From assembly GCA_003153435.1 (NCBI GenBank), contig PLYR01000137.1:20356-84355 (forward strand): DNA of 64,000 nucleotides, given 5' to 3'. Shown in pieces: positions 1-10,080 of the stretch. The notes below the pieces were generated by a model. It was not told the DNA's origin. It saw nothing but the letters and a program-made list of their open reading frames with translations, and did no database searches. Position 1 is the stretch's first letter. Every line of letters starts with the position of its first letter. The position numbers and the translations under genes are program-made. Source of the DNA: Bacteroidota bacterium. GTDB lineage: Bacteria; Bacteroidota; Bacteroidia; Palsa-965.

Positions 1-329
1 CCACGAGGGTCGCGTTCGGTATCGGCACTTCCTTTTTCTCCAGTAACCAATGAAAAGCGGGCAAACATTTTTGTTTGCTTCCCGATTTCCGAAAAAATAG
101 CCGCCTTTGTGAATTGGGAGATGTCATGAGTTACCGTAAATGTGCCGAAAGCGCCGGTCCCTTTGGCGTGTACCACACGTTCCGGTATTCGTTCCCGGTT
201 GAAATGAGCCATATCTTCCTGCAGAAAGTAATCTTGTATTAAGATAGGGCCTCTTTCTCCAGCGGTAAGGGAATTCTCATATTCGAAATAAGGTCTTCCA
301 CTGGCGGTAGTCAATTTTTTTTCTTCCAT
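1..329 (-). CDS. Catalase, N-terminal part (runs off the window's left edge)
   Basis: Reverse-strand translation from the ATG at 329: [95 protein letters not shown]. This has the heme-catalase signature ([21 protein letters not shown]). It is not in the ORF track because it is truncated. Confidence 0.95.
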   Translation of the reverse strand, partial: MEEKKLTTASGRPYFEYENSLTAGERGPILIQDYFLQEDMAHFNRERIPERVVHAKGTGAFGTFTVTHDISQFTKAAIFSEIGKQTKMFARFSLVTGEKGSADTERDPR

Positions 330-336
330 GTCAGAT

Positions 337-945
337 TTATTTAATAGACGTTAACTTTTTCTCGTCTGAATTTAAAGTTGATGTCAATTCCATTTTCAAA
401 TCTGCAGGGTTACTTTTAATCAACTCTACTTCAGCCGAAATGATGATCTCTTCTCCTACCATCACTCCTCCCTTTTCAATAGACTCACTCCAGGCGAGGC
501 CCCATTCACTACGGTTTATGACCCCGTTCACGGTGAAGCCTGCTCGTTGATTCTTCCAGGGATCTGTGATGAGTCCTCCGAAAACCACATTCAGTTTGAT
601 GCTTTTGGTGATTCCTTTCAGGGTCAATTCACCCCAAAGATCGCGTTCCCCTTTCGAGTTGGCCTCCCCGATCTGGCTGGAAGTAAATGTGATTTGCTTG
701 TGGTTCTGCACATCAAAGAAATCTGCACTTTTCAGATGCTCGTCTCTTTTGAGGTCACCGGAGGCGATGGAACTGGCATCGACCCAAAGATCAATTTGAG
801 CAGTTGTAAAGTCGTTATCGGTGGTATAGATGTTGGCATCAAAAACTTTGAACGCTCCTTTTACATGAGAAATCATCAGGTGCCGGACTTTGAATTCCAG
901 CGTACTGTGTGATGGGTCTATGGACCATTTAGTTGATTTTGTCAT
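337..945 (-). CDS. YceI family protein
   Basis: [32 protein letters not shown]...; YceI-like start and lipocalin-like pattern. Confidence 0.93.
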   Translation of the reverse strand: MTKSTKWSIDPSHSTLEFKVRHLMISHVKGAFKVFDANIYTTDNDFTTAQIDLWVDASSIASGDLKRDEHLKSADFFDVQNHKQITFTSSQIGEANSKGERDLWGELTLKGITKSIKLNVVFGGLITDPWKNQRAGFTVNGVINRSEWGLAWSESIEKGGVMVGEEIIISAEVELIKSNPADLKMELTSTLNSDEKKLTSIK

Positions 946-1002
946 TTTTCTTAAATTTAAGAGTGATGGTTAAGTGTTGATAGAAATGATAGACGTGTCG
1001 GA

Positions 1003-1644
1003 TCAGTATAAACGAAAACCGATCGTTGCCTGATACCAAACATTTTTATAGCGGGGAGTAGAAGCAGTTCCGTCTCCATTGTTGTTCTGTACATCCCATC
1101 CTGCTCTTGCTCCCAGAACCAAATGTTGAATGGTAATGTCAATTCCACATGTGAAACCGAGGATGTTTTTGCGTGGGTTGTCGTTTTCAAATGCTTGTTG
1201 CTGTAAAACACTGGTTGTCCCATTCGTAAACGCATCTGTCTGATGCATCAAATAAGAAAATTGTGGACCTACGAGCAGTGTGACAAACTTGCTGGGTTTA
1301 AGAGCAAATAACAAAGGAATATCCAGATAGGTGGTTGTACGGGTCATACTGTAATTGTCGCCCAACAATGTACCTGTTGAGGAGAACCCCTTTTGAGATA
1401 TCAAAGCTTCCGGTTGGATACCGATAAATTTTCCAATAGGCAGGCTCATGAACACTCCTGCGGCCAATCCAACTTTGGGACTCGCCTGGAATCCTTCTCC
1501 CTGGGAGTCATAAACGTTCGAGTAGTTTAGGCCGGCTTTCGCACCAAAGACAACTCTGTCTCTTGTGTCGGCAGCGTTTTCTTGTGCTTTTGTCATTCCT
1601 GGAATCATCCAGCACATTCCTAGTATTAAAAGTGCATTTTTCAT
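1003..1644 (-). CDS. Outer-membrane beta-barrel protein (PorT-like)
   Basis: Signal peptide MKNALLILGMCWMIPGMTKAQ; FGAKAGLNYSNVYD / GFQASPKVGLAAGVFMSLPIGKFIGIQPEALISQKG motifs. Start placed at the internal Met (1644) rather than the ORF-track start. Confidence 0.85.
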   Translation of the reverse strand: MKNALLILGMCWMIPGMTKAQENAADTRDRVVFGAKAGLNYSNVYDSQGEGFQASPKVGLAAGVFMSLPIGKFIGIQPEALISQKGFSSTGTLLGDNYSMTRTTTYLDIPLLFALKPSKFVTLLVGPQFSYLMHQTDAFTNGTTSVLQQQAFENDNPRKNILGFTCGIDITIQHLVLGARAGWDVQNNNGDGTASTPRYKNVWYQATIGFRLY

Positions 1645-1868
1645 AATATGAGTTTTTGGTTGTTTAGTTTTTGGTTGTAGTGAACAGGACAAAGGTGCGA
1701 TGACATCAGCCTGTTTGAATTACATAAGTCAGGCCTTTCTTTATATTCTTTACGTATTGAATGAATCAAAATGAGTGAATTCTATAACCTGTCGGGAGAA
1801 TTATGTAACACAGACTCTGGGTTCCATGTTCATCTTTGTCGGATGAAACAGTTAAATCGGATTACTAT

Positions 1869-2420
1869 ATGAAAACCAACAGACTAAGTCAAACATTGAC
1901 TGATGCATTAAATGCACAGATGACTAAAGAAGCTCATGCTTCTCAGATTTACTTGTCTTATGGTGCCTGGGCCAGCAGCAAAGGGTTTGGCGGAGTAGCT
2001 AATTTCCTGTTCAGGCATGCCCAGGAGGAACGAAATCACATGATGAAAGTTTTGGAATATATCCTGAGAAGAGGAGGAGAAGTAGTGGTCATTGCCATTC
2101 CAGCACCCCCTGATCATCCGGCAACGCTATATGAATGTTTTGAAAGTGTTTTTACTCATGAAGTGGGTAATACAAAGTCTATCCATAGTCTCGTAAAAAT
2201 GAGTTTTCAGGAAGAAGATTGGGCTACCTGGAATTTCTTACAATGGTTCGTAAAGGAACAGGTGGAAGAAGAAACATTTGCAATGAACCTTTTGGATAAG
2301 TTCAGGATAGCCGGTGGCACCAAAGTGAGTGGGGAAACCTTGTATGAATTGGATAAGGATTTGGGAAAAACCAACGGAGAGGCAATTTCAGCCCAGAAAG
2401 TAACTGCAGAGAAGCCGTGA
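1869..2420 (+). CDS. Ferritin
   Basis: MKTNRLSQTLTDALNAQMTKEAHASQIYLSYGAWASSKGFGGVANFLFRHAQEERNHMMK...; ferroxidase E/H residues. Start adjusted to ATG 1869. Confidence 0.93.
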   Translation: MKTNRLSQTLTDALNAQMTKEAHASQIYLSYGAWASSKGFGGVANFLFRHAQEERNHMMKVLEYILRRGGEVVVIAIPAPPDHPATLYECFESVFTHEVGNTKSIHSLVKMSFQEEDWATWNFLQWFVKEQVEEETFAMNLLDKFRIAGGTKVSGETLYELDKDLGKTNGEAISAQKVTAEKP

Positions 2421-2804
2421 AGAACGGAGCTGCATTCTGCAAGAATTAAATCGTTTATCAAGCCAATTAAGCTTGCAACAAGCAATCGGCTCTTTGAGAC
2501 TGAATTATACTGGTGATGAGGAGAAATACCTATCTTTGAACCTACAAGTCAGTCCGGTTTTAGGTACCGTTTACAACCCATTTCTCATCAACATTATAAC
2601 GGGACCGGTATAGCATCCCTTCTTGGGGTCAGGAATTTCATCTCTCATTGGTTTATCACAGTCTTGCCAAATTCAGAAAGCATCCTGCTTAATTGTGGGA
2701 AATAAGATGTTTTTGAATTTACGAGGTATTTTCGGAAGAAAATGTAAACGACAGATGCTGAAGGATAATCCTGGTATTGACTAAATTTTGCAACAAACTT
2801 CCAA

Positions 2805-5800
2805 ATGAAAGCGATAGATAGGGTCAAGAAGCAGCCGGTCATTAAAATTACGGCGAAGGAAGAACTATTTCCTATAGTAGCCATTGGGGCATCTGTCGGA
2901 GGGCTTGAAGCAATGAGTCTTTTGCTGAAAAATTTACCGGCCGACACCGGAATGGCATTTATATATGTGCAGCATCTGAGTCCTGATCATAAAAGCCTGC
3001 TTACCTCCATTTTGTCCAAAATAACCAAAATGAACGTGCAGGAAATAACGGACATGGAGCATATGGAGCCGAATCATGTGTATGTGATTCCGCACGACAA
3101 GGGAATTCAGGTTACAGACGGGCATATTAAACTCCTTCCCCGCCCTAAAAACAGCGCCACTAACCTATCCATTGATGTTCTTTTTTCTTCTCTTTCTCTA
3201 ACACATGGAAATCAAGTGATAGGAGTGATTCTTTCCGGTAATGCAAACGATGGGACCGAAGGTTTAAAAGCAATCAAAAAAGAAGGGGGAATTACCTTTG
3301 CTCAGGACCATTCGGCTCATGCAACCAGCATGCCCAATTCTGCCATTGCGGCCGGTGTTGTTGATTTTGTTTTGCCTCCCAAAGAAATTGCTCGCAAGTT
3401 AATTGAGATCAGCAAAAGGACGCCTGATAGTCTGAGTTCGACCGAATCAGGGAAGCTAACTCCTGCCAAAGAGAGCAGCACCGGCTTTCAGGCCATATTC
3501 GATTTGTTATTTAAGAAGACTGGGGTAGATTTTAGTCACTATAAAATGTCCACAATCAAAAGGCGTCTTAATCATAGAATGCTTCATCTGGGAATCAAAA
3601 CTCCTGAGGAGTATGTAAAAGTATTGCTTGGAAAGAGTAAGGAAGTGGAAGAACTGTACAACGACCTTCTGATTAACGTTACCAGTTTTTTTCGCGATGC
3701 GGATGTCTTTCGTTACCTGAAAGGAACCTTTCTTCCAAAGCTATTGAAACAAAAGGAGCCCGATGAGACATTAAGAATATGGGTAGCAGCTTGCTCTACG
3801 GGACAGGAGGCTTACTCACTTGCCATGATGCTTACTGAGCTGCAAGAACAAAAAGATCACAAAATACCTTTTCAGATTTTTGCAACGGATCTGAGTGAAC
3901 AAGCCATTCGCACGGCAAGAATCGGGGATTATTCTCTTGAGGACTTGAAAAATGTTTCTAAAAGGCAGAAAGAGAGATTCTTTATAAAAACCGGTGAAAA
4001 GTACAGAGTCATAAAGGAATTACGCGAAACCTGCGTATTTGCTCCCCACAATGTTCTACGCGACCCACCTTTCTCCCGTATTGATTTTGTAAGTTGCTGC
4101 AACCTCCTTATTTATTTTGACACCGCTGCACAAAAGAAGGTGTTCTCTACCCTTCATTTTGCAATGAGAGAAAATGGATTCTTAATGCTTGGAAAAGCGG
4201 AGAGCGTGGGTACATCGTCACCGCTATTTTCACGGATTAACAATAAATTCAAAATTTATTCCAGGAAGAAGCATACCGGAGTGCGTAAAATACCCGAACT
4301 GATCCCTCGATTTCCACGGGCTAATCTCCTTAAGCTACCCATTCATGCTGGAAAGACTCAAAACGCGAACCCATCGGGTATTGCAAATGCGGTAGATACC
4401 ATTCTTCTTGCCAAACACATGCCAGCCTGCGCAGTGGTCAATAAAGAGATGGAAATCCTGGAACTGAGGGGACCTTTTTCGCAATTTCTGGAGCACCCAC
4501 CTGGTAAAGCCAGTCTGAATATATTGAAAATGACAAGACCTGAATTTGCGTTCGAACTCCGGGATGCTATTCAAAAGGTGATTAAAACGAAGAAACTGGT
4601 TACGAAGTCTGATATTGAGCTCAAAATTGATTCAGTCTCTCAAAGAATGTCTATAGAGGTCAGTCTTCTCAAAATTGAATGGGATGAACCCCTCCTTTTA
4701 GTTGTTTTTACCCTGCAAGGTAAAGTTGAGAATGAAGAGGCTTCTGGAAAAAGCAAAGGTGATTATTCCAATCAAAAGGACAAGAGAATAGATAAGCTCT
4801 CGGAGGAGTTAAGCAAGGCAAGGAAGGAAATGAATGCCGTTATTGAATCTCAGGAAGCCACCTATGAGGAGTTACAGGCCGCAAATGAAGAGATTGTCTC
4901 CACCAATGAGGAGTTTCAGACTCTGAATGAGGAGCTGGAAACATCGAAGGAAGAAATTGAAGCTACCAACGAAGAATTGTTATCCACTAATCAGGAATTG
5001 CAAACCCGTCATGACCTGCTGACAGAATCGTATGAGTATTCAGAAGCGATCATCGCTACCATCCACGAACCGATGCTGGTGTTGAACAAGGACCTCCATG
5101 TAAAATCTGCCAACAAATCTTTCTATGATACGTTTCTTGTAAAGAAGCAGGAAACGGAAGGAGTGTTTTTATTCGACCTGGGCAATAAGCAATGGGATAT
5201 TCCAAAGCTTAGGGGACTGCTCAATGATATTGTTTCAAACAATACCAGTTTCAATAATTTCGAGGTCAATCATACCTTTCCAGGTATTGGCGAAAAGATT
5301 ATGCGTTTGAATGCGCATCGCATCATACAAAAGGTGCATTCGGAGCAGTTGATTCTTCTTGCCGTCGAGGATGTCACAGAACGAACTCTTTTGGCAGTAA
5401 AGGAACAGGAACTTCAAAAAAAGGAAAATCAAATTTCTGACCTTGCTGTAAAATCCAAGCAACAATTTTTGTCGAATATGAGCCATGAAATAAGAACCCC
5501 AATGAACTCGATTCTGGGTTTCACGAATGTGGTTCTTAAAACCAAACTCAGCGACGAGCAAAAACAATACATCAACGCCATTAAAGTTTCGGGTGATGCC
5601 CTGCTTGTGTTGATTAATGATATTCTGGATCTGGCAAAGGTGGATGCGGGAAAAATGACCTTTGAGCAAACCCCGTTTAACCTGGAAGAATCTGTTTCGA
5701 GTATGCTTTATCTTTTTGAGACCAAGTTTCAGGAAAAGAATCTTAAACTGATCAAGCAATTTGATCCTGCTATTCCAAGTGTCCTGGTGGGTGATCCGGT

Positions 5801-6587
5801 GCGATTACGTCAGATCGTATTAAACCTTATCAGCAATGCAATCAAGTTCACCCCCCAAGGGAGCATTACTTTAAATGTACGCTTGCTTACAGAAGACGAT
5901 AAAGATGTAAAGATTGAATTTTCGGTTACAGATACTGGAATTGGAATCCCGGAATCTCAATTGGCTCTGATATTTGATAATTTTCAACAGGCAAATGACC
6001 ATACATCCGGTACGTATGGTGGGACAGGCTTGGGTTTAGCCATTGTAAAGCAGCTGGTTGAATTGCAGGATGGTCAGCTTAAAGTTATCAGCAAAGAAGG
6101 CGTGGGTTCCACCTTTTCGTTCACCTTGCATTTTTCAAAGACAGAAATAAGAATAGAACCGGAAAGGAAGCAGATCACTAATGCCCCCATTGGTCTAAAT
6201 CGGGTGAAAATCCTGGTGGTTGATGACAGTGCGATGAATCAGCTCTTGATGAAAACCCTGCTCGAGGATTTTGGTTTTGAATTTGATATGGTTGATAACG
6301 GGAGAAAAGCGATTGAAAACTTGGAGAGAAACACGTATGATGTTGTTCTGATGGATTTACACATGCCTGAAATGAATGGATTTCAAGCCACAACCTATAT
6401 TCGCGACACACTTCAATCAAACGTTCCGATCATAGCACTTACCGCGGATGTCACCACCGTGGATATGGAGAAATGCAAATCATTCGGCATGAACGATTAC
6501 CTCTCCAAGCCAATTGACGAAAGTCTGTTATACAAAAAGATTGTGCAGTATCTGGATAAATCCAGGGACAACCCATCCATTTTCTGA
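2805..6587 (+). CDS. CheB methylesterase-CheR methyltransferase-PAS-histidine kinase-receiver fusion protein
   Basis: CheB motifs (GASVGGLEA, QHLSPDH, NANDGTEGL), CheR (TSFFRD..., WVAACSTGQEAYS), coiled-coil EELQAANEEI, HisKA H-box SHEIRTPMNSILGF, HATPase NLISNAIKFT/GGTGLGLAI, receiver VLMDLHMPEMNG. Confidence 0.95.
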   Translation: MKAIDRVKKQPVIKITAKEELFPIVAIGASVGGLEAMSLLLKNLPADTGMAFIYVQHLSPDHKSLLTSILSKITKMNVQEITDMEHMEPNHVYVIPHDKGIQVTDGHIKLLPRPKNSATNLSIDVLFSSLSLTHGNQVIGVILSGNANDGTEGLKAIKKEGGITFAQDHSAHATSMPNSAIAAGVVDFVLPPKEIARKLIEISKRTPDSLSSTESGKLTPAKESSTGFQAIFDLLFKKTGVDFSHYKMSTIKRRLNHRMLHLGIKTPEEYVKVLLGKSKEVEELYNDLLINVTSFFRDADVFRYLKGTFLPKLLKQKEPDETLRIWVAACSTGQEAYSLAMMLTELQEQKDHKIPFQIFATDLSEQAIRTARIGDYSLEDLKNVSKRQKERFFIKTGEKYRVIKELRETCVFAPHNVLRDPPFSRIDFVSCCNLLIYFDTAAQKKVFSTLHFAMRENGFLMLGKAESVGTSSPLFSRINNKFKIYSRKKHTGVRKIPELIPRFPRANLLKLPIHAGKTQNANPSGIANAVDTILLAKHMPACAVVNKEMEILELRGPFSQFLEHPPGKASLNILKMTRPEFAFELRDAIQKVIKTKKLVTKSDIELKIDSVSQRMSIEVSLLKIEWDEPLLLVVFTLQGKVENEEASGKSKGDYSNQKDKRIDKLSEELSKARKEMNAVIESQEATYEELQAANEEIVSTNEEFQTLNEELETSKEEIEATNEELLSTNQELQTRHDLLTESYEYSEAIIATIHEPMLVLNKDLHVKSANKSFYDTFLVKKQETEGVFLFDLGNKQWDIPKLRGLLNDIVSNNTSFNNFEVNHTFPGIGEKIMRLNAHRIIQKVHSEQLILLAVEDVTERTLLAVKEQELQKKENQISDLAVKSKQQFLSNMSHEIRTPMNSILGFTNVVLKTKLSDEQKQYINAIKVSGDALLVLINDILDLAKVDAGKMTFEQTPFNLEESVSSMLYLFETKFQEKNLKLIKQFDPAIPSVLVGDPVRLRQIVLNLISNAIKFTPQGSITLNVRLLTEDDKDVKIEFSVTDTGIGIPESQLALIFDNFQQANDHTSGTYGGTGLGLAIVKQLVELQDGQLKVISKEGVGSTFSFTLHFSKTEIRIEPERKQITNAPIGLNRVKILVVDDSAMNQLLMKTLLEDFGFEFDMVDNGRKAIENLERNTYDVVLMDLHMPEMNGFQATTYIRDTLQSNVPIIALTADVTTVDMEKCKSFGMNDYLSKPIDESLLYKKIVQYLDKSRDNPSIF

Positions 6588-6619
6588 ACAACAAAACCGG
6601 AATCGGCTTGAATCTCCGG

Positions 6620-6997
6620 TCAATTGTATAGGGTTTTTTCCTTTTCCACTTCAGCCAAAGCCTGTCCGCAAATCAGGTTGAGCTGCAGACTCAGCTCCCT
6701 GATCTGCTCAATCCCGGAGCCTTCCATACTCAAGCGTTCCATTTCCTTAAGGATAGGATTCAGTACCGTGATCCCCAGAATAGCGACAGACGATTTCATC
6801 GTATGGGCAAACCTCCTGGTAATTTCATAGTCGTTTTTCAAAATAGCATCGTTAATTCCATTCAACTCTTCTGGGATTTGCTGAAGAAAGATGTCCATAA
6901 TCCCAAGTATCAAATGTTTTTTGGAATTCATGATTTCAGACAGATAGCTGAAATTGCATACGGATCCGTTAACGGAGGTTAATTCATTATTTGTCAT
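6620..6997 (-). CDS. HPt domain phosphotransfer protein
   Basis: MTNNELTSVNGSVCNFSYLSEIMNSKKHLILGIMDIFLQQIPEELNGINDAILKNDYEITRRFAHTMKSSVAILG; AHTMKSS is the HPt histidine motif. Its ATG overlaps the 3' end of the upstream kinase. Confidence 0.85.
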   Translation of the reverse strand: MTNNELTSVNGSVCNFSYLSEIMNSKKHLILGIMDIFLQQIPEELNGINDAILKNDYEITRRFAHTMKSSVAILGITVLNPILKEMERLSMEGSGIEQIRELSLQLNLICGQALAEVEKEKTLYN

Positions 6998-8390
6998 GGG
7001 AGATAAGAGTGAAGGTGAGATCATATATTTTTTCAAAAAGAAGATTGGCATTAATTGGTTTGGAAATGTAATCGTTCATTCCGAGACTTAAACATTTCTC
7101 TTTTTCTCCTGCCATCGCGTGTGCGGTCATGGCAATGATTGGTATTTTACTTCTTAATTCCTTTCGGATAATACCGGTGGCCTCGTAGCCATTCATTACC
7201 GGCATTTCCATATCCATGAGGATGATGTCGAAGTGTCCTTCTTTCAATTTTTCAATTCCCACACTTCCATTTTCAGCAACCTGAACTTTCAAATTGTATT
7301 CCGAAAACAAGCTAAGAATCAATTTAACATTCAACACGTTGTCTTCTACCAATAGAATATCAAGCTTGCTCAACTCCTTCATATTATAGTTTTCTCCGGC
7401 GTGCACTTGTGCAGGCAATGTTTCCACAGATTTTTTATAGGGTATGAAAAAGGAGAAGGTGGATCCAACTTTTAACTCGCTTTTCACAGACAAAGCCCCT
7501 CCCTGAAGTTCGATAAGTTGTTTTGCAATGCTCAGTCCCAGTCCTGTACCCCCATATTTCCGGGTAATGTGTGACTCCGCCTGACGGAAACGTTCAAAGA
7601 TATGCTCCAGTTTATCAGGAGGTATCCCGATTCCAGTGTCTTCAATGGTAAAGCACAGTGTGATAACATCATTCTCGCTTTTAAGAACCTTGGCAGAAAC
7701 ATGTATTTTCCCTTTCGGGGTAAACTTGATGGCATTTCCAACAAGGTTGATAATTATTTGCGTTAGTCTGGTCGGATCACCGAACAGACTATCGGGCACA
7801 TGCACATCGCAACTGAACATCAATTCGAGATCTTTCTCTTTTGCTTTCCCCATCATCATCACACTCAGCGATTTGAAGATATCCTTTACACTGAAGGTGT
7901 GTTCTTCAAACGTCATCATTCCGGCTTCAATCTTTGATATGTCCAGGATATCATTGATGATGGTTAACAGGTTTTCTCCGGCTGATTTGATGGTCTTAAC
8001 ATATTCCATTTCTTTTACTGCCAGATCTCCTTTTGAAAGGATGTCTGAAAAGCCGATAATGGCATTCATCGGGGTACGGATTTCATGACTCATGTTGGCA
8101 AGAAAAGCTTCCTTCAGCTTAGTCGATTCCTCTGCCTTTTCCTTTGCCTCACTGTAATCTTCCAATATATTCAAAACGGCACGTTGTGTTCGTTCCATAT
8201 TGGTTTTCTCTTCGCTATAGTCATCCAATATATTCAGTAAGGCTCTCTGACTATCTTCGGCATGAAATTTTTCAACGGAATAATCCTCTAGAATATTCAA
8301 AAGCGCATTTTGGGTGTTTTGCTGATCGGCCGTTTCCTGGGAAATCAGCAGGTCCTCCTCATGGTGCAATGTTCTCAACAAATCATTCAT
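6987..8390 (-). CDS. Hybrid histidine kinase with C-terminal receiver
   Basis: SHEIRTPMNAIIGFSDIL, NLVGNAIKFTPKG, GGTGLGLSIAKQL, receiver ILMDMEMPVMNGYEAT. Confidence 0.95.
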   Translation of the reverse strand: MNDLLRTLHHEEDLLISQETADQQNTQNALLNILEDYSVEKFHAEDSQRALLNILDDYSEEKTNMERTQRAVLNILEDYSEAKEKAEESTKLKEAFLANMSHEIRTPMNAIIGFSDILSKGDLAVKEMEYVKTIKSAGENLLTIINDILDISKIEAGMMTFEEHTFSVKDIFKSLSVMMMGKAKEKDLELMFSCDVHVPDSLFGDPTRLTQIIINLVGNAIKFTPKGKIHVSAKVLKSENDVITLCFTIEDTGIGIPPDKLEHIFERFRQAESHITRKYGGTGLGLSIAKQLIELQGGALSVKSELKVGSTFSFFIPYKKSVETLPAQVHAGENYNMKELSKLDILLVEDNVLNVKLILSLFSEYNLKVQVAENGSVGIEKLKEGHFDIILMDMEMPVMNGYEATGIIRKELRSKIPIIAMTAHAMAGEKEKCLSLGMNDYISKPINANLLFEKIYDLTFTLISHDK

Positions 8391-8401
8391 GTGAATGTTT
8401 T

Positions 8402-9682
8402 TTAACTTGATACTTTCCCTCTTAGTTCTTCAATCTCCTTCTTTAACTCAATCATTTTGAGTTCTCGTCCTACCGTCAGTTTCCGGAACCGTTCCAACTC
8501 TTCAATCCTCATCAGTTCCTTTTCCCTGCCGGCAATTTCCCTTTCGGCAAGCTGCTTTTGGGCTGTAATGTCCCTGGCTACGATCACTACTCCGAGTACA
8601 TTTCCCCGGTCATCCTTATAAACAGATCCGTTAAAGAGCACATCCGTAAGTTTACCGCCTTTGTGACGAAGTTTAAGGGGGGAGTCAATAACAAATCCTT
8701 TTGCAAACACTTCCTGGTATACATCCCGTGCTTTCTGAGGTTCAGTGAAGTAATCGAAGAAGTCGGAGCCAATCAGCTTCTCCCGTTCAATACCGGTAAT
8801 ATTCACCGTTGCTTCATTCATGTCGGTGATTTTGCCTTCTGTACTGATAGTTACGAGTGGATCGAGACTGGCTTCAATAAGACTGAGTGAATATTTGGAA
8901 AGAAGCTTTTGTGCCGTTACATCCCGGGCTACAATAACAACTCCCAGTACATTTCCCCGGTCATCCTTGTATACCGAGCCGTTGAATAAAACATCGGTCA
9001 GTTTGCCGTTTTTGTGCCTAAGGGTAAGCGGAGAGTCTGCTACGGAACCTTTGGCGAATACTTCTTGGTAAACTTCCCTAGCTTTTTGGGGTTCTGTAAA
9101 ATAGTCGAAGAAATCCGATCCAATCAATTTTTCCCGCTCTATCCCGGTAATATTGACCATGGCTTCATTCATATCTGTGATTTTACCCTCTGTGCTTATG
9201 GTTACTAAGGGATCCAGACTGGCTTCAATTAAACTGAGAGAATATCTGGACAATAACTTCTGAGCCGTTACATCTCTGGCAACAATTACCACTCCTAGCA
9301 CGTTTCCTTTATCATCCTTATAAACCGATCCGTTAAACAGAACATCCGTCAGCTTACCGTTTTTATGACGCAACGTCAATGGAGAGTCGGCAACAGAGCC
9401 TTTAGCAAAAACTTCCTGATACACCTCACGTGCCTTTTGAGGTTCGGTGAAATAATCGAAGAAATCGGAACCAATCAGTTTTTCCCGTTCAATACCTGTG
9501 ATGTTCATCGTAGCCTCGTTCATGTCGGTTATTTTTCCTTCTGTGCTGATGGTTACAAGGGGGTCAAGACTGGCTTCAATAAGGCTTCTTGCATATTCCG
9601 ACGACTGCTTTTGAGTTACCAAAGCACTCTGCAAAGGGGAGCCTTCTTTTCCTTTTTGGAATAAGGGATTGGTTGGGAGCAT
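8402..9682 (-). CDS. Triple-PAS domain protein (no kinase domain)
   Basis: Three 117-aa PAS repeats starting (Y)xxSLIEASLDPLVTISTEGKITDMNEA, followed by a C-terminal coiled coil ELMRIEELERFRKLTVGRELKMIELKKEIEELRGK. Confidence 0.93.
   Translation of the reverse strand: MLPTNPLFQKGKEGSPLQSALVTQKQSSEYARSLIEASLDPLVTISTEGKITDMNEATMNITGIEREKLIGSDFFDYFTEPQKAREVYQEVFAKGSVADSPLTLRHKNGKLTDVLFNGSVYKDDKGNVLGVVIVARDVTAQKLLSRYSLSLIEASLDPLVTISTEGKITDMNEAMVNITGIEREKLIGSDFFDYFTEPQKAREVYQEVFAKGSVADSPLTLRHKNGKLTDVLFNGSVYKDDRGNVLGVVIVARDVTAQKLLSKYSLSLIEASLDPLVTISTEGKITDMNEATVNITGIEREKLIGSDFFDYFTEPQKARDVYQEVFAKGFVIDSPLKLRHKGGKLTDVLFNGSVYKDDRGNVLGVVIVARDITAQKQLAEREIAGREKELMRIEELERFRKLTVGRELKMIELKKEIEELRGKVSS
8543..9595 (-). 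repeat. Coding tandem repeat: 3 x 351 bp PAS units
   Basis: The 'gactggcttcaa' landmark occurs at 8866, 9217 and 9568, exactly 351 bp apart. Confidence 0.92.
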
Positions 9683-9842
9683 TTCGGTGGTATTAAGACT
9701 GTGTGAGAACGATTGAATCCAGTTTCGGGAAAATAGTTTAAGTATTTCATCCGTTACTTGACAAAGGTGGCTTAAACGAACTGGAAATCCTTACATCTCA
9801 CAGGAATGATGTTGCAAAATTCACTTATGATGAAAATAGGGC

Positions 9843-10040
9843 TCAGCTTTGCAACAGAGCCGTCAGTGTGTTTTTGTAATCTTGCAACGACTGGAGTTCG
9901 GTAAGATGATCAGAAGATTTAAGCACCGGGGTTTCATCCAGGTGCTCGTATTTGGCTGGGTCTTTTGCTTTCAAAAGCATGGTCAATCTTACAATCTCCT
10001 TCATAAGTTCTTTTTGCCGCTGATTTTGAGTATCTATCAT
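9843..10040 (-). CDS. Small hypothetical protein, likely helical
   Basis: MIDTQNQRQKELMKEIVRLTMLLKAKDPAKYEHLDETPVLKSSDHLTELQSLQDYKNTLTALLQS; lies directly downstream of the response regulator on the same strand. Start chosen at the internal Met. Confidence 0.6.
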   Translation of the reverse strand: MIDTQNQRQKELMKEIVRLTMLLKAKDPAKYEHLDETPVLKSSDHLTELQSLQDYKNTLTALLQS

Positions 10041-10080
10041 GGGAGGTTTTGTTGAGTGTTTAGAATGAGTGATTAGCTTA

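Noticed and set aside
8558-8890. Plus-strand ORFs opposite the PAS array (also 8820-9071, 9014-9208, 9365-9664)
   Set aside because: Shadow ORFs antisense to a strongly supported triple-PAS CDS; their similarity to each other follows from the 351-bp repeat.
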